NCBI GenBank assembly: GCA_964528575.1
Contig: CAZGTQ010000445.1
Coordinates: forward strand, 1-27,818
Direction: 5' to 3'
DNA length: 27,818 nucleotides
Source: CAZGTQ01 sp964528575
GTDB lineage: Bacteria; Planctomycetota; UBA1135; GCA-002686595
The notes beneath the pieces were generated by a model, which saw only the letters and a list, made by a program, of their open reading frames with translations, was not told the DNA's origin and ran no database searches. The translations under genes were made by a program, and so were the position numbers. Within the stretch, counting starts at the first letter, position 1, and every line of letters begins with the position of its first letter. Positions 6,888 to 15,377 of the stretch are shown here, one piece after another.

Positions 6888-9800
6888 ATGAGTACGAGCG
6901 TGCGGCGCGAAGGGGCCGATCCGCTCGCTTTCCTCGCCGGAGGCGGGGAGATGGGCGCGCTCGTCCGCTCGATGGATTGGTCGCGCATGCCGCTGGGGCC
7001 GATCGCGACGTGGCCCGCGAGCCTGCGCACGACCGTCAATCTCGCGCTCGCGTCGAACTTCCCCATCTCGATCGCGTGGGGGCCGCAACGGGTCCAGATC
7101 TACAACGACGGCTACTGGCCGATCTGCGGCGCCAAGCACCCGCGCTCGATGGGCCAGGACTTCAAGACGTGCTGGCTCTCCGCGTGGCCCGCGATCGGCG
7201 ATGCGTTCGAGAGCGCGTCCGCCGGCCGCACGGCGTTCCTCGAGAACCAGCGGATGTTCCTCGACCGCCACGGCTATCTCGAGGAGACGTTCTTCACGTT
7301 CAGCTTCAGCCCGATCCGCGACGAGGCGGGCCAGGTCGCCGGGCTGTTCCACCCCGTGACGGAGATGACCGAGCAGCTCCTGACGCAGCGTCGGCTCGGC
7401 GTGCTGCGCGAGATCGCGGACGAGGCGGCGGATGCGAGCACCGTCGTCGATGCCGCGCAGCTCGTCGTGCGCACGCTCGCGCGCCACCCGCTCGACGTTC
7501 CGTGTGCCGCGCTGTACCTGCTCGACGCGGAGGCGCGCAACGCGCGGCTCGCTGGAGCGACGCGGCTCGAGCCGGGCTCGCCCGCGGCGCCGTGGGTCGT
7601 CTCGCTCACGAAGGACGCCGGGAACGGCTGGCCTCTGGCGGACGTCGCGCGCTCGGGCGCGATCGTCCACCTCGATCGGCTCGAGGAGCGCTTCGGCTCG
7701 CTCGGCGGCGATCCGTACCCCGAGTCGCCGCGCGAAGCGACCGTGCTGCCGGTCCTGGCCGCCGGCGTGAGTCGTCCGCTCGCGCTCCTCGCCGTCGCCG
7801 CGAGCCCACGGCGGCCTTTCGACGACGCGCAGCGCACGTTCCACGTCATGCTGCAGGACGCGGCCACGAACGCGCTCGTCGGCGCGCGCGCGTACGAGGA
7901 GGAGCGCAACCGCGCCGAGGCGCTCGCCGAGCTCGACCGCGCGAAGACGCTCTTCTTCACCAACGTCAGCCACGAGTTCCGCACGCCGCTGACGCTGATG
8001 CTCGGGCCGCTCGAGGAGTTGCTCGCTGCCCGCCAGGGGGAGGACGGCGCGGAGCGCGAGCTCCCCGTCGTCGCGGAGCGCGAGCTCCCCGTCGTTCTCC
8101 CAGACGTCGCGGAGCGCGAGCTCCCCGGCATCGCGGAGCGTGAGCTCCCCGTCGTTGCGGAGCGCGAGCTCCTCGACGTCGCGCACCGCCACGGGCTGCG
8201 GCTGCTCAAGCTCGTCAACACGCTGCTCGACTTCTCGCGCATCCAGGCGGGCCGCGCCGAGGTCGCGTACGAGCCGACCGACCTCGCGGCGCTGACCGAG
8301 GAGCTCGCGAGCATGTTCCGTGCGGCGATCGAGCGCGCGGGGATGCGGCTCGTCGTCGACTGTCAGCCGCTGGCCGAGGACGTGTACGTCGACCGCGACA
8401 TGTGGGAGAAGATCGTCCTCAACCTCCTGTCCAACGCGTTCAAGTTCACGTTCGACGGCGAGATCCAGGTGCGGCTGCGCGAGGAAGACGGCCGGGCCGT
8501 GCTGCGCGTGCGCGACACGGGCGTCGGCATCCCGCCCGCGGACCAGCGGCACGTGTTCGAGCGCTTCCATCGCGTCGAGGGCGCGCGTGGCCGCTCGCAC
8601 GAGGGCACGGGGATCGGGCTCGCGCTCGTTCGCGAGCTCACCAAGCTGCACGGCGGCACGGCGGACGTCGAAAGCGTGGTGGGCGACGGCACGACGTTCA
8701 CCGTGGCGATCCCGTTGGGTTCCGACCACCTGCCCCAGGACCGCATCGGCGGCACGCGCGGGCTCAGCTCGACGTCGATCGTGCCGCGCGCGTACGTCGA
8801 GGAAGCGATCCGCTGGCTCCCGGACGCGGCGCCGCCGGTAGCCGAGCGCAGCGCGGGGAAGGCCGGCTCGCGGGCGCGTGGCCGCATCCTGCTCGCCGAC
8901 GACAACGCCGACATGCGCGGCTACGTGCGCCGGCTCCTCGCGGAGCGATTCGAGGTCGAAGCGGTCGCGAACGGACGCGCGGCGCTCGAGGCGATCCGCC
9001 GCGATCCGCCCGATCTGATCCTCTCGGACGTGATGATGCCGGAGCTCGACGGCTTCGAGCTGCTCGCGCGTGTACGCGCCGACCCCGCGCTGCGCGAAAC
9101 CCCGTTCCTCATCCTGTCGGCGCGCGCCGGCGAGGAGGCGCGCATCGAAGGCGCGCGCGCGGGCGCCGACGACTACGTGTCGAAGCCGTTCAGCGCGCGC
9201 GAGCTCCTCGCCCGCGTCGAGTCGCACCTGAAGGTGACGCGCGAGCGCGCGCAGCTCAACCGCGCGCTGCGCGAGAGCCAGACCCTGTTCCAGACCCTCG
9301 CGGACGTCGCGCCGACGATTTTGTGGATGACCGAGCCCGACGGGACGTGCTCGTTCCTCTCGCGCGGCTGGTACGAGCTCACCGGCCAGACGCAGGAGGA
9401 GGCGCTCGGCTCGGGCTGGCTCGAGGCGGTGCATCCTGACGACCGTGAACGGACCGAGCGGATCGTCTGCGACGCGACCGCGCGGCGCGCGCCGTTCTCG
9501 CTCGACTATCGGCTGCGCCGCGCGGACGGCGCGTATCGGTGGGCGATGAACGCGGGACGGCCACGTCTGTCCGAGGCCGGCGAGTTGCTCGGCTACGTCG
9601 GATCGGTGATCGAGGTGCACGAGCGCAAGCAGGTGGAGCAGGCGCTGCGCGGGAGCGAGGAGCGCTACCGCAGGCTCTTCGAGTCGATCGACGAGGGCTT
9701 CTGCGTCATCGAGATGCTCTACGACGCCGAGGGGCGGCCGTACGACTACTGCTTCCGCGAGGTGAACCCCGCGTTCGCCGCGCAGACGGGCATCGAGGAC

Positions 9801-11546
9801 GCGGTCGGCCGCTCGATGCGCGAGATCGCGCCGGAGCACGAGGAGCATTGGTACGAGATCTACGGACGGATCGCCGCGACGGGCGAGTCGGTCCGCTTCG
9901 AGCATTGGGCGCAGGCGCTTGGGCGTTACTACGACGTGTACGCGTTCCGCATCGGTCAGCCCGAGCAGCGGCGCGTCGCCGTCGTCTTCAACGACGTGAC
10001 CGAGCGCAAGCGTACGCAGGACGCGCTGAGCTCGAGCGAGGAACGCTACCGCGCGATCGTCGAGAGCCAGGCGGAGTTGGTCTGCCGCTTCCGGCGCGAC
10101 GGGACGATCCTGTTCGCGAACGGCGCCTACGCGCGCGCGTTCGGCACGACGCCCGAGGCGCTGGTCGGCGGCAGCTTCTGGTCGATCGTGCCCGACGAGG
10201 ACCGTCCGGCGGTGGAGGCGCTGCTCGACGAGCTCTCGCCCGAGCGCCGCGAGGGGCGCATCGAGAACCGCCTCGAGACGCCGGAGGGCGTGCGTTGGAT
10301 GCTGTGGACGAACCACGGGCTCCAGTTCGACGAGGACCGCTGCGTCCTCGAGGTGCAGTCGGCGGGCATCGACATCACGCAGCGCAAGCTCGTCGAGGAG
10401 GCGCTGCGCGAGGCGGACCGCAAGAAGGACGAGTTCCTCGCGACGCTCGCGCACGAGCTGCGCAACCCGCTCGCGCCGCTGCGCAACGGGCTCGAGGTGA
10501 TGAAGCTCCCCTCGGCGGACGTCGAGACGGTCGCGCAGGTGCGCGCGATGATGGAGCGGCAGCTCGCGCAGATGGTGCGGCTGATCGACGACCTGCTCGA
10601 CCTCTCGCGCATCAGCCGCGGCAAGATCACGCTGCGCCGCGAGAGCGTGCGGGTGGCGGACGTCGTCGAGCAGGCGGTCGAGACGAGCTGGCCCGGGATC
10701 GAGGAGGCGGGCCACCATCTCGAGCTCCGTGTGCCGCGCGAGCCGATCCACGTGAACGCGGACCCGGTGCGACTCGCGCAGGTCTTCGCGAACCTGCTCA
10801 ACAACGCGGCGAAGTTCACCCCGCGGGGCGGGCACATCGCGCTGAGCGTGGAACCAGCCGAGCACGAGGTCGTCGTGTCGGTGCGCGACGACGGCGTCGG
10901 GATCTCGTCCGACATGCTGCCGCGGATCTTCGGCATGTTCACCCAGGTCGAGCGCGAGGCCGACCTGTCGCAGGGAGGACTCGGCATCGGGCTCTCGCTC
11001 GTGCGGGGCCTGGTCGAGATGCACGGCGGCACGGTCGAGGCGCACAGCGGCGGGCTGGGCACCGGCAGCGAGTTCATCGTGCGGCTGCCGGCGGCGCCGT
11101 CGGCCGGCGCGGCCAGGGCGGGCGACGCGCCGGGAGCGCGGCAGGGCGTGCGGCGGCGGATCCTGGTCGTCGACGACAACCGCGACGCGGCCGCGAGCCT
11201 CGCGATGCTGCTGCGCATGGAGGGGAACGACACGCGTACGGCGCACGACGGGCTCGAGGCGCTCGAGTCGGCGGAGGAGTTCCGCCCGGACATCGTGCTG
11301 CTCGACCTGGGGATGCCGAGGCTCAACGGCTACGACGCCGCGCGACGCATCCGCGAGCAGACGTGGGGGGGGCGCATGATCCTCGTCGCGGTGACGGGCT
11401 GGGGCGAGAGCGACGACCGCGTCCGCTCGCGCGAGGCGGGGTTCGACCACCACTTGGTCAAGCCGGTCGAGCCCAGGGCGCTGCTCGACATGCTCGCCGA
11501 TCTGCAGCCGCCGGCGCGCCGGAACGGGAGCGCCGCGCGACCGTAG
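6888..11546 (+). CDS. Giant soluble hybrid histidine kinase with two kinase cores, two receiver domains and multiple PAS domains
   Basis: The protein has 1552 residues from the ATG at 6888; an in-frame ATG at 6828 is possible, and neither has a good Shine-Dalgarno. Order of domains: PAS-like sensor (about 10-160), GAF (about 170-340), HisKA with phosphoacceptor His362 in NVSHEFRTPL, HATPase (N512/N516, DTGVGIP, GTGIGLAL), receiver 1 with Asp714 in SDVMMP, three PAS domains (about 800-1160), second HisKA with His1189 in LAHELRNPLAP, second HATPase (GLGIGLSL), and receiver 2 with Asp1473 in LLDLGMP. No membrane segment is visible, so it should sense cytosolic or diffusible signals and run an internal phosphorelay. 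No output domain or adjacent response regulator is present, so the partner is encoded elsewhere. The first HisKA contains a repeat expansion (8049-8180). Family assignment is certain; the signal is unknown. Confidence 0.95.
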   Translation: MSTSVRREGADPLAFLAGGGEMGALVRSMDWSRMPLGPIATWPASLRTTVNLALASNFPISIAWGPQRVQIYNDGYWPICGAKHPRSMGQDFKTCWLSAWPAIGDAFESASAGRTAFLENQRMFLDRHGYLEETFFTFSFSPIRDEAGQVAGLFHPVTEMTEQLLTQRRLGVLREIADEAADASTVVDAAQLVVRTLARHPLDVPCAALYLLDAEARNARLAGATRLEPGSPAAPWVVSLTKDAGNGWPLADVARSGAIVHLDRLEERFGSLGGDPYPESPREATVLPVLAAGVSRPLALLAVAASPRRPFDDAQRTFHVMLQDAATNALVGARAYEEERNRAEALAELDRAKTLFFTNVSHEFRTPLTLMLGPLEELLAARQGEDGAERELPVVAERELPVVLPDVAERELPGIAERELPVVAERELLDVAHRHGLRLLKLVNTLLDFSRIQAGRAEVAYEPTDLAALTEELASMFRAAIERAGMRLVVDCQPLAEDVYVDRDMWEKIVLNLLSNAFKFTFDGEIQVRLREEDGRAVLRVRDTGVGIPPADQRHVFERFHRVEGARGRSHEGTGIGLALVRELTKLHGGTADVESVVGDGTTFTVAIPLGSDHLPQDRIGGTRGLSSTSIVPRAYVEEAIRWLPDAAPPVAERSAGKAGSRARGRILLADDNADMRGYVRRLLAERFEVEAVANGRAALEAIRRDPPDLILSDVMMPELDGFELLARVRADPALRETPFLILSARAGEEARIEGARAGADDYVSKPFSARELLARVESHLKVTRERAQLNRALRESQTLFQTLADVAPTILWMTEPDGTCSFLSRGWYELTGQTQEEALGSGWLEAVHPDDRERTERIVCDATARRAPFSLDYRLRRADGAYRWAMNAGRPRLSEAGELLGYVGSVIEVHERKQVEQALRGSEERYRRLFESIDEGFCVIEMLYDAEGRPYDYCFREVNPAFAAQTGIEDAVGRSMREIAPEHEEHWYEIYGRIAATGESVRFEHWAQALGRYYDVYAFRIGQPEQRRVAVVFNDVTERKRTQDALSSSEERYRAIVESQAELVCRFRRDGTILFANGAYARAFGTTPEALVGGSFWSIVPDEDRPAVEALLDELSPERREGRIENRLETPEGVRWMLWTNHGLQFDEDRCVLEVQSAGIDITQRKLVEEALREADRKKDEFLATLAHELRNPLAPLRNGLEVMKLPSADVETVAQVRAMMERQLAQMVRLIDDLLDLSRISRGKITLRRESVRVADVVEQAVETSWPGIEEAGHHLELRVPREPIHVNADPVRLAQVFANLLNNAAKFTPRGGHIALSVEPAEHEVVVSVRDDGVGISSDMLPRIFGMFTQVEREADLSQGGLGIGLSLVRGLVEMHGGTVEAHSGGLGTGSEFIVRLPAAPSAGAARAGDAPGARQGVRRRILVVDDNRDAAASLAMLLRMEGNDTRTAHDGLEALESAEEFRPDIVLLDLGMPRLNGYDAARRIREQTWGGRMILVAVTGWGESDDRVRSREAGFDHHLVKPVEPRALLDMLADLQPPARRNGSAARP
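8049..8180 (+). repeat. 24-bp (8-residue) in-frame tandem repeat in the first HisKA domain
   Basis: Five units of the type AERELPVV (residues 388-395, 396-403, 408-415, 416-423, 424-431) are interrupted once by LPDV. They lie between the H-box (His362) and the second dimerisation helix (from about 432). Copies are nearly identical at DNA level, which suggests recent replication slippage. Confidence 0.9.
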
Positions 11547-11575
11547 GCCGCGCGGCGCTCGCGCGCGCGCTCGCG

Positions 11576-12379
11576 TCAGCGCTGCTCGTCGAACGGCTCG
11601 TCGAACGAGTCGTCGAACAGCTCGTTCTCGTCGTCGTTGCGCGGCGCGCTGGCCTCGCGGGCGCTGCCATCGCCCTCACGCACGGGGACGATGCGTCGCC
11701 ACGTGACGCTCTCGCTTTCCGGCACGCGCGCCGCGATCAGCTCCATCCGGTCCACGAGCGCCTGGGCGCGGGCCCGGGCTGCCTGGACCTCGATCTCGGC
11801 CATGGTGACGCGCGTCTCTGCGGCGTCGACCGCCTGCCGGTAGCTGTTGATCTCGAGCGCCGGGATCCGGTCGTCATCGAGGTCCTCGACGGCGTGCGCC
11901 TTGCGCAGCTCGAGCTGCGCCTCGACCACCTCCATGCGGCGCTCGGCGAGCTGGATCTGTGCGCGCGCGAGCTCGATCCGCATGTCGGCGAAGTCGGTCT
12001 GCGCGCGGGCCCAATCGACGTGCGCGTGAGCCTGCGAGAGCGGCTCGTCGTTCTCCCCGACCTGCGCGTTCGGGTCGCTCTGCCCGGCCACGGCGCGAGC
12101 CTGGTACACGTCGACCTCCTGCTGCGCGACGTCGAGCTCCTGGGTGGCCACCTCGCGGCGGTCCTTGGAGAGCTCGAGCCGAGCCTCGGCTGCGGTGATC
12201 TCGTCGCCGAGCTGCGCACGTTTCACACGCAGGTCGATGATCTCCCGGCGCTGGTCTTCGGGAACGTTGATCAGGTACGAGTCGTCGACCGTCGGTTGGT
12301 TGCGCGACGACTGGCAGCTCGCCGCGAGCGCGGCGACGGCGAGGAACGAAAGAGCGCGGATACGTTTTTCGATTTGCAT
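11576..12379 (-). CDS. Coiled-coil lipoprotein of unknown function
   Basis: The protein has 267 residues. The N-terminal signal ends in ALAASC, giving a probable lipid-modified Cys22. Residues about 38-225 are a long charged, alanine/glutamate/arginine-rich helix with heptad-like spacing and no breaks except near 100-115, so a rod-like coiled coil is expected. The C-terminus is strongly acidic, with repeats of DDSFDEPFDE. A very good AGGAGG lies six bases before the ATG. The gene is convergent with the histidine kinase (29 bases between stops) and divergent from the YihY gene. The layout recalls periplasmic spacer lipoproteins or the helical hairpin of efflux-associated proteins, but I recognise no family. 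Confidence 0.75.
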   Translation of the reverse strand: MQIEKRIRALSFLAVAALAASCQSSRNQPTVDDSYLINVPEDQRREIIDLRVKRAQLGDEITAAEARLELSKDRREVATQELDVAQQEVDVYQARAVAGQSDPNAQVGENDEPLSQAHAHVDWARAQTDFADMRIELARAQIQLAERRMEVVEAQLELRKAHAVEDLDDDRIPALEINSYRQAVDAAETRVTMAEIEVQAARARAQALVDRMELIAARVPESESVTWRRIVPVREGDGSAREASAPRNDDENELFDDSFDEPFDEQR

Positions 12380-12424
12380 GTCCTTCCTCCTGGAAGGCGA
12401 TCGTCGGGGGCGGCCCCCGCACTG

Positions 12425-12519
12425 TCGGAAAGTCCTATCGGAAGGTGCTATTGGGAGGTTCTGTCGGCCGAGGTCCTCTTGGACGGTTCGCTCGGACGGG
12501 TTCTCTCGGAAGGCTTCTC
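12425..12519. repeat. Seven degenerate 13-15-bp tandem repeats between divergent genes
   Basis: Consecutive units begin TCGG or TTGG and end near TCTC, CTA or CTG: 12425-12437, 12438-12450, 12451-12463, 12464-12478, 12479-12491, 12492-12505 and 12506-12519. The approximate consensus is TCGGAAGGTTCTC. Unit length varies between 13 and 15 bases, so the array is not coding. It begins 46 bases upstream of the lipoprotein start (12379, minus) and ends 99 bases before the YihY start (12618, plus). Close by, at 12405-12419, is a 6-bp GC hairpin (CGGGGG/CCCCCG). Confidence 0.7.
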
Positions 12520-12617
12520 TGCCCGATGGAGTCGATGGCGCAAGAGTGGCGCAAGTCGCGTGCCGGTCGCCCTTTCGGCGCGGGACTTGCAACGCCGGAC
12601 TCGCTGCGTCGCCGCGG

Positions 12618-13523
12618 ATGACGACCTTGCCGCACACCGACTCGAGCGCCGCGCGGTGGCCGTCGCTGCGTCTCGCATGGCGCGTCCTGCGCGGGGGCGC
12701 GCTCGACGCCGTGCAGGACCGCGTTCCCACGCTCGCGGCCGCGCTCGCGTTCTACACGAGCCTGTCGCTCGCGCCGTTCCTGCTCGTCGTGCTGTGGGCG
12801 CTCAGCTTCGTCGGGGCGAACGGCGAGGAGTACCTCGTGACGCAGGCCGAGATGTTGCTCGGCCGCGACGGGCGCGCGACCGTCGCGTCCATCCTGGCGG
12901 GCGCGGACGAGGGCGTGCGCTTCCGCGGCGTCGCGGGGACGCTGAGCCTGTCGCTGCTCGCGCTGTCGGCGACGGCGGTGTTCGCGCAGCTCCAGGAGGC
13001 GCTGAACATCGTCTGGGAGGTCGAGGCGCGGCCGGGAGCGGGCGTGTGGGGCTGGATCCGCAAGCGCCTGCTCTCGCTGGGGATGGTCGGCACGATCGCT
13101 TTCCTGCTGCTCGTCTCGCTGGCCGCGAGCACGCTCGTCGGCGCGGTGCAGCAGCAGCTCGAGCTGGTGCTGCCGTCGCGCGTCCTCACGTTCGGCGGCA
13201 CGATCCTCGTGTTCACGTTCCTGTTCTCGCTCGTGTACGCCTTCTTGCCCGACGTCGTGATCGCGTGGCGCGACGTCGTGATCGGCGCGTTCGTCAGCGC
13301 GCTGCTCTTCGCGCTCGGCAAGTACGCGATCTCGGTCTACCTCGCGCGCAAAGGCTTCGGCGACACGTACGGGGCCGCGGGCTCGATCGTCGCCGTGCTC
13401 GCGTGGGTGTACTTCTCGTCGGTGCTCGTCCTGTTCGGCGCTGAGCTGACGCAGCAATGGGCACGGCAGCGGGGGCGTCGGCTCGTGCCCGACCGGCACG
13501 CCGTGCGCGCGCCGCGCCGGTAG
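12618..13523 (+). CDS. yihY: YihY/BrkB family inner-membrane protein
   Basis: The protein has 301 residues and about six membrane segments. The family signature is clear near the start: DRVPTLAAALAFYTSLSLAP, followed by a hydrophobic helix. Other recognisable parts are the QLQEALNIVWEVE segment, the YAFLPDVVIAWRDVVIGAF region and the GAAGSIVAVLAWVYFSS helix near the C-terminus, ending in a basic tail. The family (formerly mis-annotated as RNase BN) has no established biochemical activity. The ATG at 12618 has no clear Shine-Dalgarno; the frame is open further upstream, but family alignment favours this start. It is monocistronic. Confidence 0.9.
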   Translation: MTTLPHTDSSAARWPSLRLAWRVLRGGALDAVQDRVPTLAAALAFYTSLSLAPFLLVVLWALSFVGANGEEYLVTQAEMLLGRDGRATVASILAGADEGVRFRGVAGTLSLSLLALSATAVFAQLQEALNIVWEVEARPGAGVWGWIRKRLLSLGMVGTIAFLLLVSLAASTLVGAVQQQLELVLPSRVLTFGGTILVFTFLFSLVYAFLPDVVIAWRDVVIGAFVSALLFALGKYAISVYLARKGFGDTYGAAGSIVAVLAWVYFSSVLVLFGAELTQQWARQRGRRLVPDRHAVRAPRR

Positions 13524-13767
13524 CGCGCCGTTCGGCACCCGTCCAAGCTCGTTGTGCATTCGGCGCGCGCTGCTCGCGCTCGACGGCCCGCCCGCTCCCC
13601 ACCGCGTGCTGCGGGCGCGGGGAACGCCCGTTGCACGCCTCAGGACGGAGGCACCCTCGGCTATCGCCCCGCAACGCCAGCAGCAGAGCCGCAGCAAGAG
13701 CTGGTATCGAGCCCGACCGCGGGCCGGCCGGATCCATCCACCGTCCGACTCGCGCGGTTCGTACCGA

Positions 13768-13800
13768 GGGCCGCTCTCCCGTTCTGCGGGAGAGCGGCCC
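13768..13800. terminator. Perfect 14-bp hairpin
   Basis: GGGCCGCTCTCCCG (13768-13781) and its exact complement (13787-13800) enclose a 5-base loop. The stem is extremely stable. There is no T-run on either side, so it is either a factor-assisted terminator for yihY readthrough or the 3' stem of a minus-strand transcript. Confidence 0.5.
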
Positions 13801-13998
13801 GTCCTCCATCCGCTTGCCTGGCGATCGCGCGGCTGAGCTCCTCCGCGCGGCCGGGCGTGCACGCCGCACCCAACGGGTACGTGCGCACCGGACGGGCGGA
13901 AGCGCCCAGCGAAGGTCGTGCCCGCAGGAGCCGCGCTGAGCGCGGCGCACCGCGGATCGATGCGCGCTGCGAGCGCGGCGCGAGCGCGGTGCCCGCGC

Positions 13999-14004
13999 AT
14001 TGTA
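13999..14004 (-). promoter_or_regulatory. Promoter-like TACAAT element on the minus strand
   Basis: The 13 bases at 13997-14009 are identical to those at 1910-1922, where they precede the SDR gene in the same orientation. Here transcription would run into the gene-free region towards the 14-bp hairpin, giving a transcript of about 225 bases. The -35 region is weak (TGTGTT at an 18-base spacing). Confidence 0.3.
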
Positions 14005-14165
14005 GAAACCGTCCGCCGGGAAACACACGCGACGCGCGGGCGTCGCGCGCATCCCCGCGCGAGCCGGCGCCTCCCGCGCCGCGCGGCGGGTCCGCCCGTT
14101 GCATGGCGCGCTCCCCCCGCGTCGTGCGGGGAACTGCACCGAAAGGCACAGGACCTGGAGCAACC

Positions 14166-15377
14166 ATGGCGATCCACCTCTTGAAGGACAAGGGAACCCC
14201 GCTCGAGAAGCAGCGGTTCACCTGGAAGGAGCTCGCGGGGCCGCCCTATTCGAAGCTCGACGACGACGCGTTCACGCGCGTGCGCGTCATCCTGATGAAC
14301 GGCATCGAATCGGAGGCCCTACGCTTCTCCCACGCGGCGGCGCGGATGAGCCGCGACCTGCGTCAGGCGCTCGCGCTCGTGCGCCGCGTCGACCATCACC
14401 AGCAGACGATGGTCAACTGGCTCAACCCGGCGGACCAGTCGCCGCTGGAGACGACGATCGGCTTCGAGCAGGTCGCGATCGAAGTGACGGCGAGCGTGGC
14501 GCAGGCCGAGCCGGACCCCGCGATCGCCGCGGTCTATCGCTTCGGTCTGCTCGAGGACTTCGATCACATGTACCGCTACGCGGCGCTGATGGACCGCGTC
14601 GAGGGCAAGGACGCGAACACGCTCCTGCACGGCTACACCGACATCCTGCCGGGCCGCCCGACGAGCATCGAGCACCGCCATCCGAGCGACGATCTGCGGC
14701 TGCCGTACGACCGCGCTTCGGCGGACTTCCTCACGAAGCTCCACGCGCTCACGATCACCGCCGGCGAGCAACAGACGCACGACTACTACATGAACGTGGG
14801 CCCGACGTTCAGCGACCCGATCGCGCGCCAGCTCTACGCCGAGATCGCCTCGATCGAGGAGCAGCACGTCACGCAGTACGAGTCGCTGCTCGATCCCGAC
14901 GAGGCGCTGCTCGAGAAGTGGCTCCTCCACGAGGCGAACGAGGTCTACAACTACTGGAGCTGCGTCGAGTCGGAGTCGAACCCGCGGATCAAGGCGATCT
15001 GGGAGCGTTTCCTCGACTACGAGCTCGGCCAGTTGCGTTTCGTCGCCGACCTGTTCGAGGCGACCGAGGGGCGCGACGCGGCGGAGATCCTGCCGGAGCG
15101 GCTCCCCGAGCCGATCCGCTACGTGAGCCACCGCGAGTACGTGCGCACGGTGCTGCGCGAAGAGGTGCACCTCAGCGCGGTCGGGCACGAGTTCGTCGAC
15201 CGCGAGGAGGAGTCCGCGGAAACGCTGGGCTACCGCGAGCACCTGAACTCCGACGGCTCGCCCTCCGACGTCGTGTCGGGGAGCTACGTCTGGGTCCCGG
15301 GCGGCGAGCTCGCCAACGGCAAGCACGCGAAGAACGACGAGGCCAAGAGCCGCGAGCTCGAGGAGGTGAAGGCATGA
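14166..15377 (+). CDS. Ferritin-like domain protein, 403 residues
   Basis: The protein is all-helical and rich in paired Glu/His. Recognisable candidate ligands are E48/E50 with H56 (GIESEALRFSH), E101/E106 (FEQVAIE), H205 in EQQTHDYY, and E226 with E231xxH234 (EIASIEEQH). These are arranged as in diiron four-helix bundles. It is longer than an ordinary ferritin and probably contains two bundle-like regions. Such proteins bind iron and often act in oxidative-stress protection, but no activity can be assigned. The ATG has GGAG six bases upstream. Its last four bases overlap the next gene (ATGA), which also encodes a ferritin-like protein, so the two are produced together and may form a complex (inference). 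Confidence 0.75.
   Translation: MAIHLLKDKGTPLEKQRFTWKELAGPPYSKLDDDAFTRVRVILMNGIESEALRFSHAAARMSRDLRQALALVRRVDHHQQTMVNWLNPADQSPLETTIGFEQVAIEVTASVAQAEPDPAIAAVYRFGLLEDFDHMYRYAALMDRVEGKDANTLLHGYTDILPGRPTSIEHRHPSDDLRLPYDRASADFLTKLHALTITAGEQQTHDYYMNVGPTFSDPIARQLYAEIASIEEQHVTQYESLLDPDEALLEKWLLHEANEVYNYWSCVESESNPRIKAIWERFLDYELGQLRFVADLFEATEGRDAAEILPERLPEPIRYVSHREYVRTVLREEVHLSAVGHEFVDREEESAETLGYREHLNSDGSPSDVVSGSYVWVPGGELANGKHAKNDEAKSRELEEVKA

Larger units (their letters stand above)
13524..14165. other. 640-base gene-free, structure-rich region
   Basis: No reading frame here has convincing protein character: the open frames are arginine/alanine-rich shadows without start signals. The region contains a perfect 14-bp inverted repeat (13768-13800), a minus-strand TACAAT element (13999-14004) and a short hairpin CCCCGC/GCGGGG (14115-14131) in the leader of the downstream ferritin-like gene. 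It could hold a non-coding RNA or just long untranslated regions. Confidence 0.5.

Noticed and set aside
8049..8180. The 24-bp repeat array as a CRISPR or mobile element
   Set aside because: There are no spacers, the repeats are in frame within a kinase gene, and no cas genes are nearby.
5856..11453. A 1865-codon open frame antisense to the histidine kinase
   Set aside because: Only its last 188 codons (the lipoprotein) have protein character. The rest is a GC-driven shadow full of Arg/Asp/His/Val on the opposite strand of a well-conserved kinase.
9539..13444. A 1301-codon plus-strand frame overlapping the kinase, the coiled-coil lipoprotein and YihY
   Set aside because: It is an out-of-frame shadow. 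The three real genes in other frames have conserved motifs and start signals.
13554..14165. N-terminal extension of the first ferritin-like protein to 13554
   Set aside because: The upstream residues are low-complexity Arg/Ala/Pro without homology character, and a good GGAG supports the ATG at 14166.
13524..14165. RNase P, tmRNA, SRP RNA or a known riboswitch in the gene-free region
   Set aside because: I looked for the conserved cores of these RNAs on both strands and found none.
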